Below are positions 10,169-20,006 of a DNA stretch of 39,926 nucleotides, in pieces. Within the stretch, counting starts at the first letter, position 1. Each line of letters opens with the position of its first letter. Position numbers and translations under genes: made by a program. The notes below the pieces were generated by a model, which searched no databases, had not been told where the DNA came from, and was given only the letters and a program-made list of their open reading frames with translations. This stretch comes from Synechococcus sp. ARS1019 (GTDB lineage: Bacteria > Cyanobacteriota > Cyanobacteriia > PCC-6307 > Cyanobiaceae), in assembly GCA_002690325.1 (NCBI GenBank), contig NZED01000027.1, forward strand, positions 59,202 to 99,127, read 5' to 3'.

Positions 10169-11085
10169 ATCGAACACTTCGATCCGCCTGGATGCGCTGT
10201 CGCAGTCATCCCAAGGCGACCGTTGGGATTGCGGGCCTCGCTGCCCTCTCAACGATTGTGACCATTGGTTTTTCGAGTACCAGTGGGCGCCCACTGAATG
10301 CTGACGGCCGAACCTCTCTGCTAGAGCTGCTCGAACAGATCAGCCGTGAGAAAGGACAAACCCCGGAGGCTGGACCGATGGGATCCTCCCCCCAACCTCC
10401 TGTCGCCCGCAGCTGGTCCTCTCCGCTCACCCGCCAATGTTCAGGGATCGATCCAGCGATACGTCGCCGTCTTGAAGCTCAGCTTCGACGTGAATCGTCC
10501 TGGAGAGCAACGGTTCCAATCGACCCAACCAATTTCGGGATTCGTCATCCCGAGGATGCATATGGTCAGCCTTTAGACACGACACCGAGGGTGGTGGTGC
10601 TGCACGAGACCGTTTACTCGCTTAATTCGGCTGTGAATACCTTCCTCACGCCCCATCCCAGGGATGAAGACCAAGTCAGCTATCACACCTTGATCGGTCT
10701 GAATGGAAAGGTGCTCGATCTTGTTCCCCCAAGCAAACGGGCCTACGGGGCGGGATATTCAGCCTTTCTTGGGGAGTGGGCGATTACCAACAAACGCTTC
10801 AAGGGTTCCGTCAACAACTTCGCGCTTCATTTGAGTCTGGAAACTCCCAGAAATGGAGCGAACAACAATTCATCTCATCACGGCTACACCCGCCAGCAGT
10901 ACGACGCCATGGCGCTGGTGCTTTCCGATTGGATTAAGGCGTTCAATCTGCCTCCAGCTGCGATTACCACCCATCGTCATGTGGATATTGGTGGAGAGCG
11001 CAGCGATCCAAGAAGTTTCAACTGGTCTGAGCTTCAGCTGCGTCTTGCGGCATTGGGCGACCTTTGTGTTGCTGAAGCTCAGTAG
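10150..11085 (+). CDS. N-acetylmuramoyl-L-alanine amidase (Amidase_2/PGRP type), membrane-anchored or secreted
   Basis: VVVLHETVYSLNSAVNTF, VSYHTLIGLNGKVLDLVPPSKRAYGAG, ITTHRHVDIGGERSDPRSFNW; N-terminal hydrophobic segment. Confidence 0.85.
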   Translation: MVRVPLNRTLRSAWMRCRSHPKATVGIAGLAALSTIVTIGFSSTSGRPLNADGRTSLLELLEQISREKGQTPEAGPMGSSPQPPVARSWSSPLTRQCSGIDPAIRRRLEAQLRRESSWRATVPIDPTNFGIRHPEDAYGQPLDTTPRVVVLHETVYSLNSAVNTFLTPHPRDEDQVSYHTLIGLNGKVLDLVPPSKRAYGAGYSAFLGEWAITNKRFKGSVNNFALHLSLETPRNGANNNSSHHGYTRQQYDAMALVLSDWIKAFNLPPAAITTHRHVDIGGERSDPRSFNWSELQLRLAALGDLCVAEAQ

Positions 11086-11089
11086 GTGG

Positions 11090-11347
11090 TTACTGGAGTT
11101 TGATTCCATCGGGCAAGCTTGGGAACTCCACCTTGGGTTCCCGTCCTTCCAAAACAGCGGTGAGTGAACTGACCATCACAGTGTTTCCGGCCTTCTGAGC
11201 TGCAGCAAGGGCCATTTCGAGGCGTTGCTGGCGGGTTTTGCTGCCATTGAATGTTGCGTCGCTGTTCTGCGCTGAAGCGATCTGCACCGTGGCGGAAGAG
11301 CGGACACTGTCGAGCTGAGTCGAAAGGTTCTCCCAGAGCAGAGCCAT
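11090..11347 (-). CDS. Conserved hypothetical small protein
   Basis: 85-aa ORF with coding-like composition, convergent with the amidase gene. Confidence 0.5.
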   Translation of the reverse strand: MALLWENLSTQLDSVRSSATVQIASAQNSDATFNGSKTRQQRLEMALAAAQKAGNTVMVSSLTAVLEGREPKVEFPSLPDGIKLQ

Positions 11348-11492
11348 GGTTGTGGGTGTAGAGACCTCAGTTCATAAGCCTCTGTTGTTGATCGTTGATT
11401 GGGATGAGAAACAACGTCACATGGGGTGGATGCTGGCCGTCCCAGCCCCATGCCATGCAAAGTGGCCCAAGACGTGGTGGTCCTTTCGATCG

Positions 11493-11828
11493 ATGGCTTT
11501 GAGAGGTCACGTTCTGTTGATTGTTCTGCTTGCTCTGATTCCGGTTGGGCTGGCCCGTGCGAGCGATTGTGCGTTGTTAAAGAAGCAACTCGCCACCATC
11601 GAACAGCAACACGACAGGGCTCTCAAAGCCGAGACCGAGAGTGTTGTGGAGGATCGGTGTGGTCCGGAAACGGCGTCTTGGGTTGGAGGCCCAGCAGGAG
11701 CACAGCGCTATCAATACCTTCGCTGCCGCAGATCAGCGCGTCGTCAGGTTCGTCGAACCTGGGAGCAGGAGTCCCCAGAGCATCAATTGTTGAAGGACGC
11801 ACGCGTCAGCGTTGAGCAGCAGTGTTGA
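11493..11828 (+). CDS. Secreted small protein, possibly DUF1090-like
   Basis: From ATG 11493: MALRGHVLLIVLLALIPVGLARASDCALLKKQLATIEQQHDRALKAET, a clear signal peptide and Cys/coiled-coil pattern. Confidence 0.55.
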   Translation: MALRGHVLLIVLLALIPVGLARASDCALLKKQLATIEQQHDRALKAETESVVEDRCGPETASWVGGPAGAQRYQYLRCRRSARRQVRRTWEQESPEHQLLKDARVSVEQQC

Positions 11829-11861
11829 AGACCGGATGGATCTGCTCACTGCTGATTACCT

Positions 11862-12065
11862 GTGGAAACCATCGAACAACTTGCTGCCGTGATCGTCACT
11901 GCTGGATTGGTGGCAGGCAATTTTTTGTTATTCACGCCATGGCGTGACGGTGTCGACCCTCGGGATCGTCAACAACAGAGTTCTGACGTCAGCCATCGGG
12001 ATGAAGGGTTATCGGCGTCTGTTGTCCCTGAGGGTCAGCATCCACACCCATATCCCAAACAGTGA
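11862..12065 (+). CDS. Hypothetical small membrane protein
   Basis: GTG start; METIEQLAAVIVTAGLVAGNFLLFTPWRDG has one hydrophobic segment. Confidence 0.35.
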   Translation: METIEQLAAVIVTAGLVAGNFLLFTPWRDGVDPRDRQQQSSDVSHRDEGLSASVVPEGQHPHPYPKQ

Positions 12066-12128
12066 TCCCACTGGAAGAATGATCACAAGCAATTGTTGGA
12101 TGATGAATTGTTGAACCTCTGAATCCAT
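12009..12128 (-). CDS. Candidate small single-pass membrane protein (39 aa), absent from supplied ORF track
   Basis: Hand translation of the minus strand: MDSEVQQFIIQQLLVIILPVGSLFGIWVWMLTLRDNRRR*, a hydrophobic helix with a basic tail. Confidence 0.35.
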   Translation of the reverse strand: MDSEVQQFIIQQLLVIILPVGSLFGIWVWMLTLRDNRRR

Positions 12129-12303
12129 CGTGTTGGGTTGTTGATTGTCTTTTCTTGATTGAAGTCGATAAGAATGACGCTGGCTTGTTGAATGGTTAAG
12201 TACCTAGTTACATTTGATGAGGTCGCGATTAGGACTTGGTTTCAGGAGCTTGATCTTTTGAGCAAGCTGAGCTGACAAATCTTGTCCTTCGCCCGGGTGG
12301 ATT

Positions 12304-12600
12304 ATGGCCGCAACGCAGCGTTTTTCGAAAGATCTTCCGCTTTTGATGTCGACGGGTGCAGCTGAAGAGTGTCGAGTAAGAAATGATCGGCAATCTTATT
12401 TCGCTGTAGTAAGGGACCTTGTTCTCGCTCAATTTGTGCTTGGAGATCAGGAGCTTACGGCACGGCTTTGGAAGGATGTGGGTGATCGAGATCTTGATGT
12501 GAGCAGAATCGTGCATCTTTTGTACTGCTGCTCCTTCCACGACGATGATGACGTGATGCGGGAAACTGATGAAGAGTTTCTTGCGCTTGATATGTATTGA
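12304..12600 (+). CDS. Hypothetical protein
   Basis: 98-aa ORF, MAATQRFSKDLPLLMSTGAAEECRV...; plausible soluble acidic protein. Confidence 0.4.
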   Translation: MAATQRFSKDLPLLMSTGAAEECRVRNDRQSYFAVVRDLVLAQFVLGDQELTARLWKDVGDRDLDVSRIVHLLYCCSFHDDDDVMRETDEEFLALDMY

Positions 12601-12717
12601 TTTGGCTTGAACGTGTTGTGTCTTTATTGCGTTTGACGCCTTGTGTGTCGACATCAGGCCGTTGGATGGTGACTCTGGACGAAGCGCACTGCTGGCACTG
12701 AGTCGCGGCTCCTCTCA

Positions 12718-13116
12718 ATGCATTTGTTGTCAATCACTGTTCGTTGTTGGTGTCATAGGGGCGACAGTGCTTTGGAGGACTTGGTTCTCGGTATGGACGA
12801 GCGTGCTGTTAGAGACGACAGCAACCAGTTGTCGTCGGAAGAGTTTGATGAATGCCTGGCAATTGTGTGTTGCCAAACCGATCACAATTGTTTTGCCCAT
12901 CTCGGTCAGATCGTTGGCCACTACAAGGGCAACGCTGAAGAGGTTTGGGACCGCAGCCCCTCTGGGGGGCCTCCGATGTCCGGGGGGACCTACGAGATGA
13001 AGCCTTTGACACGCGTGCATCGTGTGCCGTCTTCGCTGGTTGGTGAATTTGGCGATGAAGGGATCAACCCTGAACAACGGATCGCTGTGGTCCATTACCT
13101 GTTGGATATGGGTTGA
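12718..13116 (+). CDS. Hypothetical protein (alternative start ATG 12793)
   Basis: MDERAVRDDSNQLSSEEFDECLAIVCCQTDHNCFAHLGQIVGHYKGNAEEVWDRSPSGGPPMSGG...; coding-like composition. Confidence 0.5.
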   Translation: MHLLSITVRCWCHRGDSALEDLVLGMDERAVRDDSNQLSSEEFDECLAIVCCQTDHNCFAHLGQIVGHYKGNAEEVWDRSPSGGPPMSGGTYEMKPLTRVHRVPSSLVGEFGDEGINPEQRIAVVHYLLDMG

Positions 13117-13137
13117 TCTGACCTGACCCGGTGACAA

Positions 13138-13169
13138 CAAAAAAAGAGCGCCCCATTGTTGGGACGCTC
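13138..13169 (-). terminator. Rho-independent terminator downstream of tRNA-Pro
   Basis: Minus strand reads GAGCGTCCCAACAATGGGGCGCTCTTTTTTT: GAGCG-CCC stem with one mismatch, then a U-tract. Confidence 0.75.
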
Positions 13170-13198
13170 GTTCATCGGGGTGACCGGAACTAGAAGGA

Positions 13199-13275
<77 letters not shown>

Positions 13276-13286
13276 GATTCAAGTTA

Positions 13287-13634
13287 TCACAGTGCATCCC
13301 GGCGACGCGGCAAGCGTCTTTTCATTCTGCGAAGAAGGCGACGGGTCAGCCTGTCTCTCGAATCGGCGGCATAACCGATCAACTTCATTCGTGCGGCGAA
13401 TCGACGTAAATCAGCCAACGACAGTGCCGCGAGCTGTAGCTCTGGGACGGCCTTCCAAGCCGGACCACTCATCGGGAGAGGATCCTGTGAAGCGCGTCCG
13501 CCGATGCTCAGTGTCCCATCGGCGATCCATTCGGGAATGAGCACCACAAGCACGGCGATCAGGCCGTAGACCTCAACCAGCCCTCTCGGGAGCGGGTGCA
13601 GCTGTCTTGGCTCACCTTTCTCGCGGGAGGCCAT
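13287..13634 (-). CDS. Conserved hypothetical protein
   Basis: 115-aa ORF with a hydrophobic segment (VYGLIAVLVVLIPEWI) and a basic C-terminus. Confidence 0.6.
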   Translation of the reverse strand: MASREKGEPRQLHPLPRGLVEVYGLIAVLVVLIPEWIADGTLSIGGRASQDPLPMSGPAWKAVPELQLAALSLADLRRFAARMKLIGYAADSRDRLTRRLLRRMKRRLPRRRDAL

Positions 13635-13709
13635 GAAGTGGTTTGGTCTCCGCGTCGTCGAGTCAGCGACAGATTGCCACCTTTGACGGACCGTAAAGTC
13701 CGAGAGTGG

Positions 13710-13874
13710 TCAGATCTGCAAAGTTTTTGCTTGCCCCGAGGGTGAGTCCCTCCATAGGAATGGAGGGGTGTTGTCTTCCACAGAGTGGCGCAGGCCGAAC
13801 ACCAAACCAAACACGATGATGAGAGTCATCAGAATGGCTAGCAAGACTTGACGGTCACTCAGCTTGTCGGGCAT
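13710..13874 (-). CDS. Small single-pass membrane protein (54 aa), absent from supplied ORF track
   Basis: Hand translation: [54 protein letters not shown]; the ATG overlaps the msrA stop (TAATG). Confidence 0.65.
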   Translation of the reverse strand: MPDKLSDRQVLLAILMTLIIVFGLVFGLRHSVEDNTPPFLWRDSPSGQAKTLQI

Positions 13875-14581
13875 TAGCTCAAAGTGATTGGTGCGTTGTT
13901 TCCCCGGAGAACGCAGTGGTCGATACTCCAGTCGTAGTTGTTCCAGACCGTGGCCGGAAGTTTGTAAGCGCTACCGGGAAATGCCTCCAGGCTCACCCGG
14001 GTCGGCATCGCTGAGCAGTACGGGCGGCTCCCTGGTTTAGCCAGGTATTGCTGGTGGTAACTCTCGGCGTAATGGAAGGTCTGGTCGGCCTTGATCTCCG
14101 TTGTGATCAACCCAAAACCAGCGGCACTCAGCTTGTGTTGATAGGCCTCCTGGCTGGCAAGAGCGAGTTCTAACTGTCGCGACGTCGTCGTATAAATCGC
14201 TGAGCGATATTGATTGCCCCGATCATTTCCCTGGCGATCTCCTTGGGTTGGGTCGTGGCATTCCCAAAACAGCTTCAGAAGATCGCTGAAATCAATTGCC
14301 GGTGAACTCCAAACCACTCTGACGACTTCGGTATGACCCGTTCGTCCCGAGCAGACATCGTTGTAACTGGGTTGGTCGACCTTTCCTCCGGCATAGCCCA
14401 CTGCAGTGGTGATCACACCGGGAAGCCGCCAAAACCCTTTTTCGGCACCCCAGAAGCATCCACAGGCAAAGATCGCTTCCTCTTGATCAGCGAGCAGTGG
14501 CAATCGAAGGTTGCTGCCGAGCACGGCATGACGTTCCTCGGCTTGGTTGTTCTGCTGAGGGGACAACCAGTTCGCAAACAT
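13874..14581 (-). CDS. msrA: Peptide-methionine (S)-S-oxide reductase
   Basis: [49 protein letters not shown]. Confidence 0.95.
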   Translation of the reverse strand: MFANWLSPQQNNQAEERHAVLGSNLRLPLLADQEEAIFACGCFWGAEKGFWRLPGVITTAVGYAGGKVDQPSYNDVCSGRTGHTEVVRVVWSSPAIDFSDLLKLFWECHDPTQGDRQGNDRGNQYRSAIYTTTSRQLELALASQEAYQHKLSAAGFGLITTEIKADQTFHYAESYHQQYLAKPGSRPYCSAMPTRVSLEAFPGSAYKLPATVWNNYDWSIDHCVLRGNNAPITLS

Positions 14582-14605
14582 GCAGTTTTAGATATTGAGT
14601 GAAGT

Positions 14606-14872
14606 CTAGGGAGCAGAAGTTTCAGCTGATTGCTTCGGCTCTAGCTGAATGTGATTCAGCAGCGTGGTGACAAAGGCGAACAATAAAAAGGGAAGACTCA
14701 GCACCAGAATCAACCCAACGCCAACCAGTGCGTAGACAGGGCGAGACGATCCCATTAATGCCAATCCTGAGGCAAGACTCACAAAAATGACGGCCATCCA
14801 GGCGAGTACCTGGCCGTAGATGTCTCCAAATGTGAGCGTGCAGCGCACAGAAAAGGGAGTGCCGCTGGTCAT
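14606..14872 (-). CDS. Small membrane protein, conserved hypothetical
   Basis: 88-aa ORF with two hydrophobic helices. Confidence 0.6.
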   Translation of the reverse strand: MTSGTPFSVRCTLTFGDIYGQVLAWMAVIFVSLASGLALMGSSRPVYALVGVGLILVLSLPFLLFAFVTTLLNHIQLEPKQSAETSAP

Positions 14873-14939
14873 GACATCACCTCAATCGTTCTTAGCTAAG
14901 CCGACAGGGTCGACTTTGGTTCAAACCAAGGAGAACTCT

Positions 14940-16700
14940 TCAAGTTGCAATTGCGTTGAGCTGATCGGCGGCCTGCTCGCGCTCCCATAGGCGGCGATAA
15001 ACGCCCGGTTGTTGAATCAGATCGCTGTGATGGCCCTGCTGAACCAGTCGTCCTTGGTCCATCACCAAAATTCTGTCGCAAGCTGCAGCAGCAGAAAGCT
15101 GGTGACTGATCATCACGATCGTGCGGCCGTCCTGTGCGCGAATCGAATCGAGAATCGCGGCAGCTGTGTTGTTGTCAACGCTGGCCAAGGCATCATCCAG
15201 AACAAGCACTGGCGCAGTCACCAGGAGGGCTCGACCTAAGGCTGCGCGTTGACGTTGACCACCGCTCAATGTGATTCCACGTTCCCCAACCAAGGTGTTG
15301 AAACCATCAGGGAAGCCTTTGATGTCATCCATCAACCGTGCCTGCTCGGCTGCCCTTTGCACCTGATCAAGGCCAGCCTGAGGCTCTCCATAGCGAAGAT
15401 TATCAGCGAGAGAATTGGTAAAGAGAAAACCCTCTTGAGGCACCATCGCAATATCACGTCGAAGTTCACTTAGTGGTAGTTGGTTGATATCAACACCGTC
15501 TAAAAACAATTGATTTTCGGCAACGGGAATCATCCGTCCGAAAGTCCGAGCCAAGGTGGTTTTTCCGCAACCAACAGCTCCAACGACTGCGACGAGTTCT
15601 CCGGCTTCGATCGTGAAGTTCAGATCCTGAAGCGTGTCCCGTTCGGCTCCGTCGTAACGAATGCTGAGTCCACGGGCTTCAATCTTTCCCCGTTTTGTAG
15701 GACCTTGGCTTGGCTTTGCAGTCGCCTTGGCGTCTGTGATCAGGGGTTGACGTTGGAGGAGTTGTTCAACCCGCTCAAGACTCACTTGTCCCGTTTGGAA
15801 TGTATTGAGGGTGAAGCCGAGCAAAGCCGTTGGGAAAACCAGGCGCTCGACATAAAGAATCAACGCAACGAGGCCACCAATGGTTAGGTCACCGGCTTCG
15901 AGCTTTCCGCTGCCCAAAGCCAGCAGAAGGAGTAAGGAAATGGACGAGATTCCCTCGAGCAGGGGGAACAGGGTGCTGCGGGTGCGGGCCAACTGAATGG
16001 CACTGTCGCGGTAGCGGCGGTTGCAATCGCTAAAGGCTGTGAGTTCGGCCGCTTCCTGGCCGTAGATCTTGATGGCTCCAATTCCTGAGAGATCTTCTTG
16101 AATCAGTTCACTCAGGCCTGATAAGGCTTCCTGTTGTTTGCGTTGCTGCCGCATCATCCGACCGCCAAACAGCCGGACAGTTCCAAGCATCAGTGGGTAT
16201 AGCCCAATGGCGGCGACCGTTAGGCCGGGATCAATCGCCAGCATGGCTGGAAGTGTGAGTGCATACGCCAACACGGTGTTCGTGAGGCTTAGAACTGCAA
16301 ATCCAAGAAGCCGACGGATATTTTCGACGTCGCTGGTTGCACGGCTAATGACTTCACCGCTTCCGGTGGTTTGAACCCATGCCGGTTCTTGGCGAAGCAT
16401 GTGATCAAACAAGCGCTGGCGGAGTTCCACTTCCACTTGCCGTCCAACCCCGAAGACCAGCTGACGGGAAATCAGTCGGATGATTCCCATCGTGCTCGCC
16501 AACAGCACGATCCATCCAGCCTGTCGAAGGATGCCCGCGTAGGAAAAACCGTCTTGGAGTTCGTCGATGACACGACGCACTTCCATTGGGATGGTGACAC
16601 TGAGGATGTTCACCACCACCAGTGCGACAGCCCCGATCAGAACGGTTTTGCGATGCGGCCTGAGGTAACGACCGATCAGATCAAGGCGGAACGTCGCCAT
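14940..16700 (-). CDS. ABC exporter, fused transmembrane and ATP-binding domains (lipid A/multidrug exporter-like)
   Basis: VAVVGAVGCGKTTLART (Walker A), LSGGQRQRAALGRALL signature, VLVLDDALASVD (Walker B), six N-terminal TM helices. Confidence 0.93.
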   Translation of the reverse strand: MATFRLDLIGRYLRPHRKTVLIGAVALVVVNILSVTIPMEVRRVIDELQDGFSYAGILRQAGWIVLLASTMGIIRLISRQLVFGVGRQVEVELRQRLFDHMLRQEPAWVQTTGSGEVISRATSDVENIRRLLGFAVLSLTNTVLAYALTLPAMLAIDPGLTVAAIGLYPLMLGTVRLFGGRMMRQQRKQQEALSGLSELIQEDLSGIGAIKIYGQEAAELTAFSDCNRRYRDSAIQLARTRSTLFPLLEGISSISLLLLLALGSGKLEAGDLTIGGLVALILYVERLVFPTALLGFTLNTFQTGQVSLERVEQLLQRQPLITDAKATAKPSQGPTKRGKIEARGLSIRYDGAERDTLQDLNFTIEAGELVAVVGAVGCGKTTLARTFGRMIPVAENQLFLDGVDINQLPLSELRRDIAMVPQEGFLFTNSLADNLRYGEPQAGLDQVQRAAEQARLMDDIKGFPDGFNTLVGERGITLSGGQRQRAALGRALLVTAPVLVLDDALASVDNNTAAAILDSIRAQDGRTIVMISHQLSAAAACDRILVMDQGRLVQQGHHSDLIQQPGVYRRLWEREQAADQLNAIAT

Positions 16701-16893
16701 GAAGGTGCGCGAGGGCTGTCAACTTAGGAACTCGACGCCTTGCCTTCGTGGGGTCTTTGCTTTTGGCGGATCAAAATCATGCCGCCTGGGTGAAATTTGG
16801 CATTAGTCCAAGGGACGCCCGCCATTGCGTCACGTCTGGGGCTGGCCTGGATCGACCAATCTGAGTGATATTGGGCATGTCCCCATCACCCAG

Positions 16894-16922
16894 CCCGGAG
16901 TGCCTAGCACCCGGGTTTTTTT
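16894..16922 (+). terminator. Terminator-like hairpin directly upstream of trpD
   Basis: CCCGG-a-GTGC-CTA-GCAC-CCGGG followed by TTTTTTT; the trpD start codon is ~15 nt downstream. Confidence 0.7.
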
Positions 16923-16937
16923 GTTTTCACCCCCCTA

Positions 16938-17972
16938 ATGACCTCTTCTTCTATTGCGTGGTCCGCTCTCTTGGAGAGCGTCATTCAGGGACAGCATCTC
17001 AATCGAGAGCAGGCCACTGCCTTGATGCAGGCATGGCTGGCGGAAACGCTCACCCCAGTCCAAACCGGGGCTTTCCTTTCAGCGCTGCGTGCAAAGGGCA
17101 TGGTGGCCGATGAACTGGCGGCGATGGCGACCGTTCTCCGCGAAGCCTGCCCGTTGCCCTGTGCCCGCCCAGAGTTGTTGATGGTGGATACCTGCGGCAC
17201 TGGCGGCGATGGTGCCGACACCTTCAATATCTCCACCGCTGTGGCATTCACTGCAGCTGCTTGTGGAGTGTCGATCGCTAAACACGGCAACCGCAGTGCC
17301 AGCGGAAAGGTGGGTTCTGCCGATGTTCTTGAAGGGCTGGGGTTGAACTTGAAAGCTCCTTTGGACACTGTCGTGAACGCCATTGGCTCGGCAGGTGTCA
17401 CCTTTTTGTTTGCGCCGGCCTGGCATCCAGCGTTGGTCAATTTGGCTCCACTGCGGCGAAGTCTTGGCATCCGCACGGTGTTCAATTTGTTGGGTCCCCT
17501 GGTCAACCCCCTGCGTCCGGATGCGCAGGTTCTCGGTGTGGCCAGGGAGGACCTGCTTGATCCCATGGCCGGTGCGCTTGGTCAGCTCGGTTTGAAAAGG
17601 GCTGTTGTGGTTCATGGCGCGGGAGGACTGGATGAGGGCTCCCTCGCTGGCCCGAATCAACTTCGATTCATTCATCAGGGCTCAATCCAGTCTCAAACCC
17701 TGGCTCCTGAGGATCTGGGGCTCAGCTCTGCACCATTGGACTCCCTTCGGGGTGGAGATTTGGCTGAGAATCAGACGATTCTTCGAGACGTTTTGGCCGG
17801 GGCTGGAACCGATGCTCAGCGGGATGTTGTGGCGCTGAATACAGCCTTCGTACTCTGGTCTGCCGGTGTGGAAGACGATCTCAGCAAAGGAGTTCGCTTG
17901 GCGTTGGATGTGCTGGAGGCTGGCCAGCCTTTTGAGCGCCTGGAAGCTTTAAAAAGCAACCTGTCCCACTGA
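16938..17972 (+). CDS. trpD: Anthranilate phosphoribosyltransferase
   Basis: [53 protein letters not shown]. Confidence 0.96.
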   Translation: MTSSSIAWSALLESVIQGQHLNREQATALMQAWLAETLTPVQTGAFLSALRAKGMVADELAAMATVLREACPLPCARPELLMVDTCGTGGDGADTFNISTAVAFTAAACGVSIAKHGNRSASGKVGSADVLEGLGLNLKAPLDTVVNAIGSAGVTFLFAPAWHPALVNLAPLRRSLGIRTVFNLLGPLVNPLRPDAQVLGVAREDLLDPMAGALGQLGLKRAVVVHGAGGLDEGSLAGPNQLRFIHQGSIQSQTLAPEDLGLSSAPLDSLRGGDLAENQTILRDVLAGAGTDAQRDVVALNTAFVLWSAGVEDDLSKGVRLALDVLEAGQPFERLEALKSNLSH

Positions 17973-18013
17973 AATGGAGAATGAAGAGCGGAGACCACCG
18001 CTCATTTGGGTTG

Positions 18014-19168
18014 ATGTCTGAATCCTCTTCAGCGCAGGCTTATCTCGTCTTGGCCGATGGAACCGTGTTGACGGGTCATGCCTTTGGTCACCGTGGAGCC
18101 GTGGTCGGTGAGGTGGTGTTCAACACCGGGATGACTGGTTATCAGGAGGTGTTGACCGATCCGAGTTACAACGGTCAGCTGGTCACCTTCACGTATCCCG
18201 AACTGGGCAACACCGGGGTCAATCCTGATGATCAAGAGGCTGATCGTCCCCATGCTCGTGGGGTGATCGCTCGTCAACTGTCGCCGCTGCCCAGTAGCTG
18301 GCGAAGCCAGCAGACGCTCGAGGACTGGATGGATGCGAATGAGGTCGTTGGGATTTGCGGAGTCGATACCCGTGCTCTTGTCCGCCATTTGCGTGAGGGC
18401 GGAGCGATCAATGGAGTGATCTGTAGCGATGGGCGACAGCCTTGTGCCTTATTGGATTTGGTCCGAGAGGCTCCGTCGATGGAGGGGCTCAACCTTGCCA
18501 ATGCTGTGAGCACCGAGGCTGTCTACACCTGGGAAGACCCTTGTCGCGTGGGGTTTGATCAGCGCATGAACCACGCCGTGAATGCAGAGCCTTATCGCGT
18601 TGTTGCTGTTGATTTTGGAATCAAACGCGCCATTCTCGATCGCTTGGTTGCCCATGGATGCAAGGTCACCGTTGTCCCTGCGGACAGTGACCTCAAGGCT
18701 GTTCTGGACCATCAGCCCGATGGTGTATTTCTCTCCAATGGCCCTGGCGACCCTTCCGCAGTGACGTCTGGAATTCAGCTCGCGACAGACTTGTTGGGAA
18801 CCACCGACCTACCACTTTTTGGGATTTGTCTTGGTCATCAGATCCTCGGCTTAGCCCTTGGAGGGCGGACTTACAAGTTGAACTACGGCCATCGCGGACT
18901 GAACCATCCCTGTGGCACGACCGGCCAGGTGGAGATCACCAGTCAGAACCACGGATTTGCTCTGGATGCCGAGTCCTTGAATCCAGAGTTAGTGGAGGTC
19001 ACCCACCTCAATCTCAATGACAGAACCGTGGCGGCCATGGCACACCGTCACAAGCCTGTGTTCGGGGTTCAGTACCACCCAGAGGCCAGTCCTGGACCCC
19101 ATGACGCTGACCATCATTTCGGTCGTTTCGTCACGCTCATGTCAGATCGTCGCTCCGGAGGTGGTTGA
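18014..19168 (+). CDS. carA: Carbamoyl-phosphate synthase small subunit
   Basis: [53 protein letters not shown]; start taken at ATG 18014. Confidence 0.95.
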   Translation: MSESSSAQAYLVLADGTVLTGHAFGHRGAVVGEVVFNTGMTGYQEVLTDPSYNGQLVTFTYPELGNTGVNPDDQEADRPHARGVIARQLSPLPSSWRSQQTLEDWMDANEVVGICGVDTRALVRHLREGGAINGVICSDGRQPCALLDLVREAPSMEGLNLANAVSTEAVYTWEDPCRVGFDQRMNHAVNAEPYRVVAVDFGIKRAILDRLVAHGCKVTVVPADSDLKAVLDHQPDGVFLSNGPGDPSAVTSGIQLATDLLGTTDLPLFGICLGHQILGLALGGRTYKLNYGHRGLNHPCGTTGQVEITSQNHGFALDAESLNPELVEVTHLNLNDRTVAAMAHRHKPVFGVQYHPEASPGPHDADHHFGRFVTLMSDRRSGGG

Positions 19169-19584
19169 GCTCTGTCGAGCTCCCTAAACTTCGGCCGAAC
19201 GTGTCGGGGGATGATCCCATCAGTGAACTTCAACGGCTGACCGTCTCACTTCGCGGCGGTTTTGAGCATCTCGATGGCGGCCTGGTTCTGCATTTCACCG
19301 GTCAACTTGACGCTTATTCCGAGAAGCAATTCATCGGTTACGTCACCGATGTGTTGCAAGCCAATCAACTGCCGATCGTTTTAGACCTCAGCAAAATCGA
19401 TTTTCTCGATTCCTCTGGACTCGGTGCCTTGGTTCAGATCGCCAAAGTGTGCAAAGACGCCAAGCGTCGCTTGCAACTTGTTGGCAACACAAGGGTGAAC
19501 CAAACAGTCAAGTTGGTTCGATTAGACGAGTTCTTGCATCTTGTCGATGATCTGCCAACAGCATTGAGTCAGATCGCCGCTTGA
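19165..19584 (+). CDS. STAS-domain anti-sigma factor antagonist
   Basis: [39 protein letters not shown]; 4-nt overlap with carA. Confidence 0.85.
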   Translation: MSSVELPKLRPNVSGDDPISELQRLTVSLRGGFEHLDGGLVLHFTGQLDAYSEKQFIGYVTDVLQANQLPIVLDLSKIDFLDSSGLGALVQIAKVCKDAKRRLQLVGNTRVNQTVKLVRLDEFLHLVDDLPTALSQIAA

Positions 19585-20006
19585 GTCATTGGATTCGTTC
19601 GCAGGCCCCCTCCTCGGTGACGGGAGCCCTTGGGCCGCTTCAACTGGCTTGGATTGGGGATGCAGTTTGGGAACTGCACCAACGCTTACGTCTCGGTCGG
19701 TCCCCAGGAAAAGCCAACGCACTTCACAAGGCAGCCGTATCAGTCGTTCGCGCTGATGCCCAGGCCGATGCATTGGAGAGATTGACACCAATTTTGGATC
19801 CGACGGAACAGGATCTCGTGCGTCGTGGGCGCAACAGTGCTGGTCGTGGCCCACGCCGTGCTGACGCAGCTATCTATGGGAAAGCCACAGGGTTTGAGAC
19901 AATGGTTGGCTGGCTGTTTCTTCACAACCCAGCTCGGCTGGCCGATCTCTTTGATCATCTGGAGAATGCCGGCGCCTTCTCGCCAACGTCACCGCCTAAC
20001 CCATGA
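19581..20006 (+). CDS. mrnC: Mini-ribonuclease III-like protein
   Basis: LQLAWIGDAVWELHQRLRL...RRGRNSAGRGPRRADAAIYGKATGFETMVGWLFLHNPARL. Confidence 0.88.
   Translation: MSHWIRSQAPSSVTGALGPLQLAWIGDAVWELHQRLRLGRSPGKANALHKAAVSVVRADAQADALERLTPILDPTEQDLVRRGRNSAGRGPRRADAAIYGKATGFETMVGWLFLHNPARLADLFDHLENAGAFSPTSPPNP

Noticed and set aside
12229-12654. 141-aa minus-strand ORF
   Set aside because: Composition (His/Lys/Ile-rich, no domain pattern) and opposition to better plus-strand ORFs suggest a chance frame.
14914-14930. CTTTGGTTCAAACCAAG palindrome downstream of the ABC exporter
   Set aside because: Loop of only 2-4 nt and no T-tract on either strand; too weak to call a terminator or operator.
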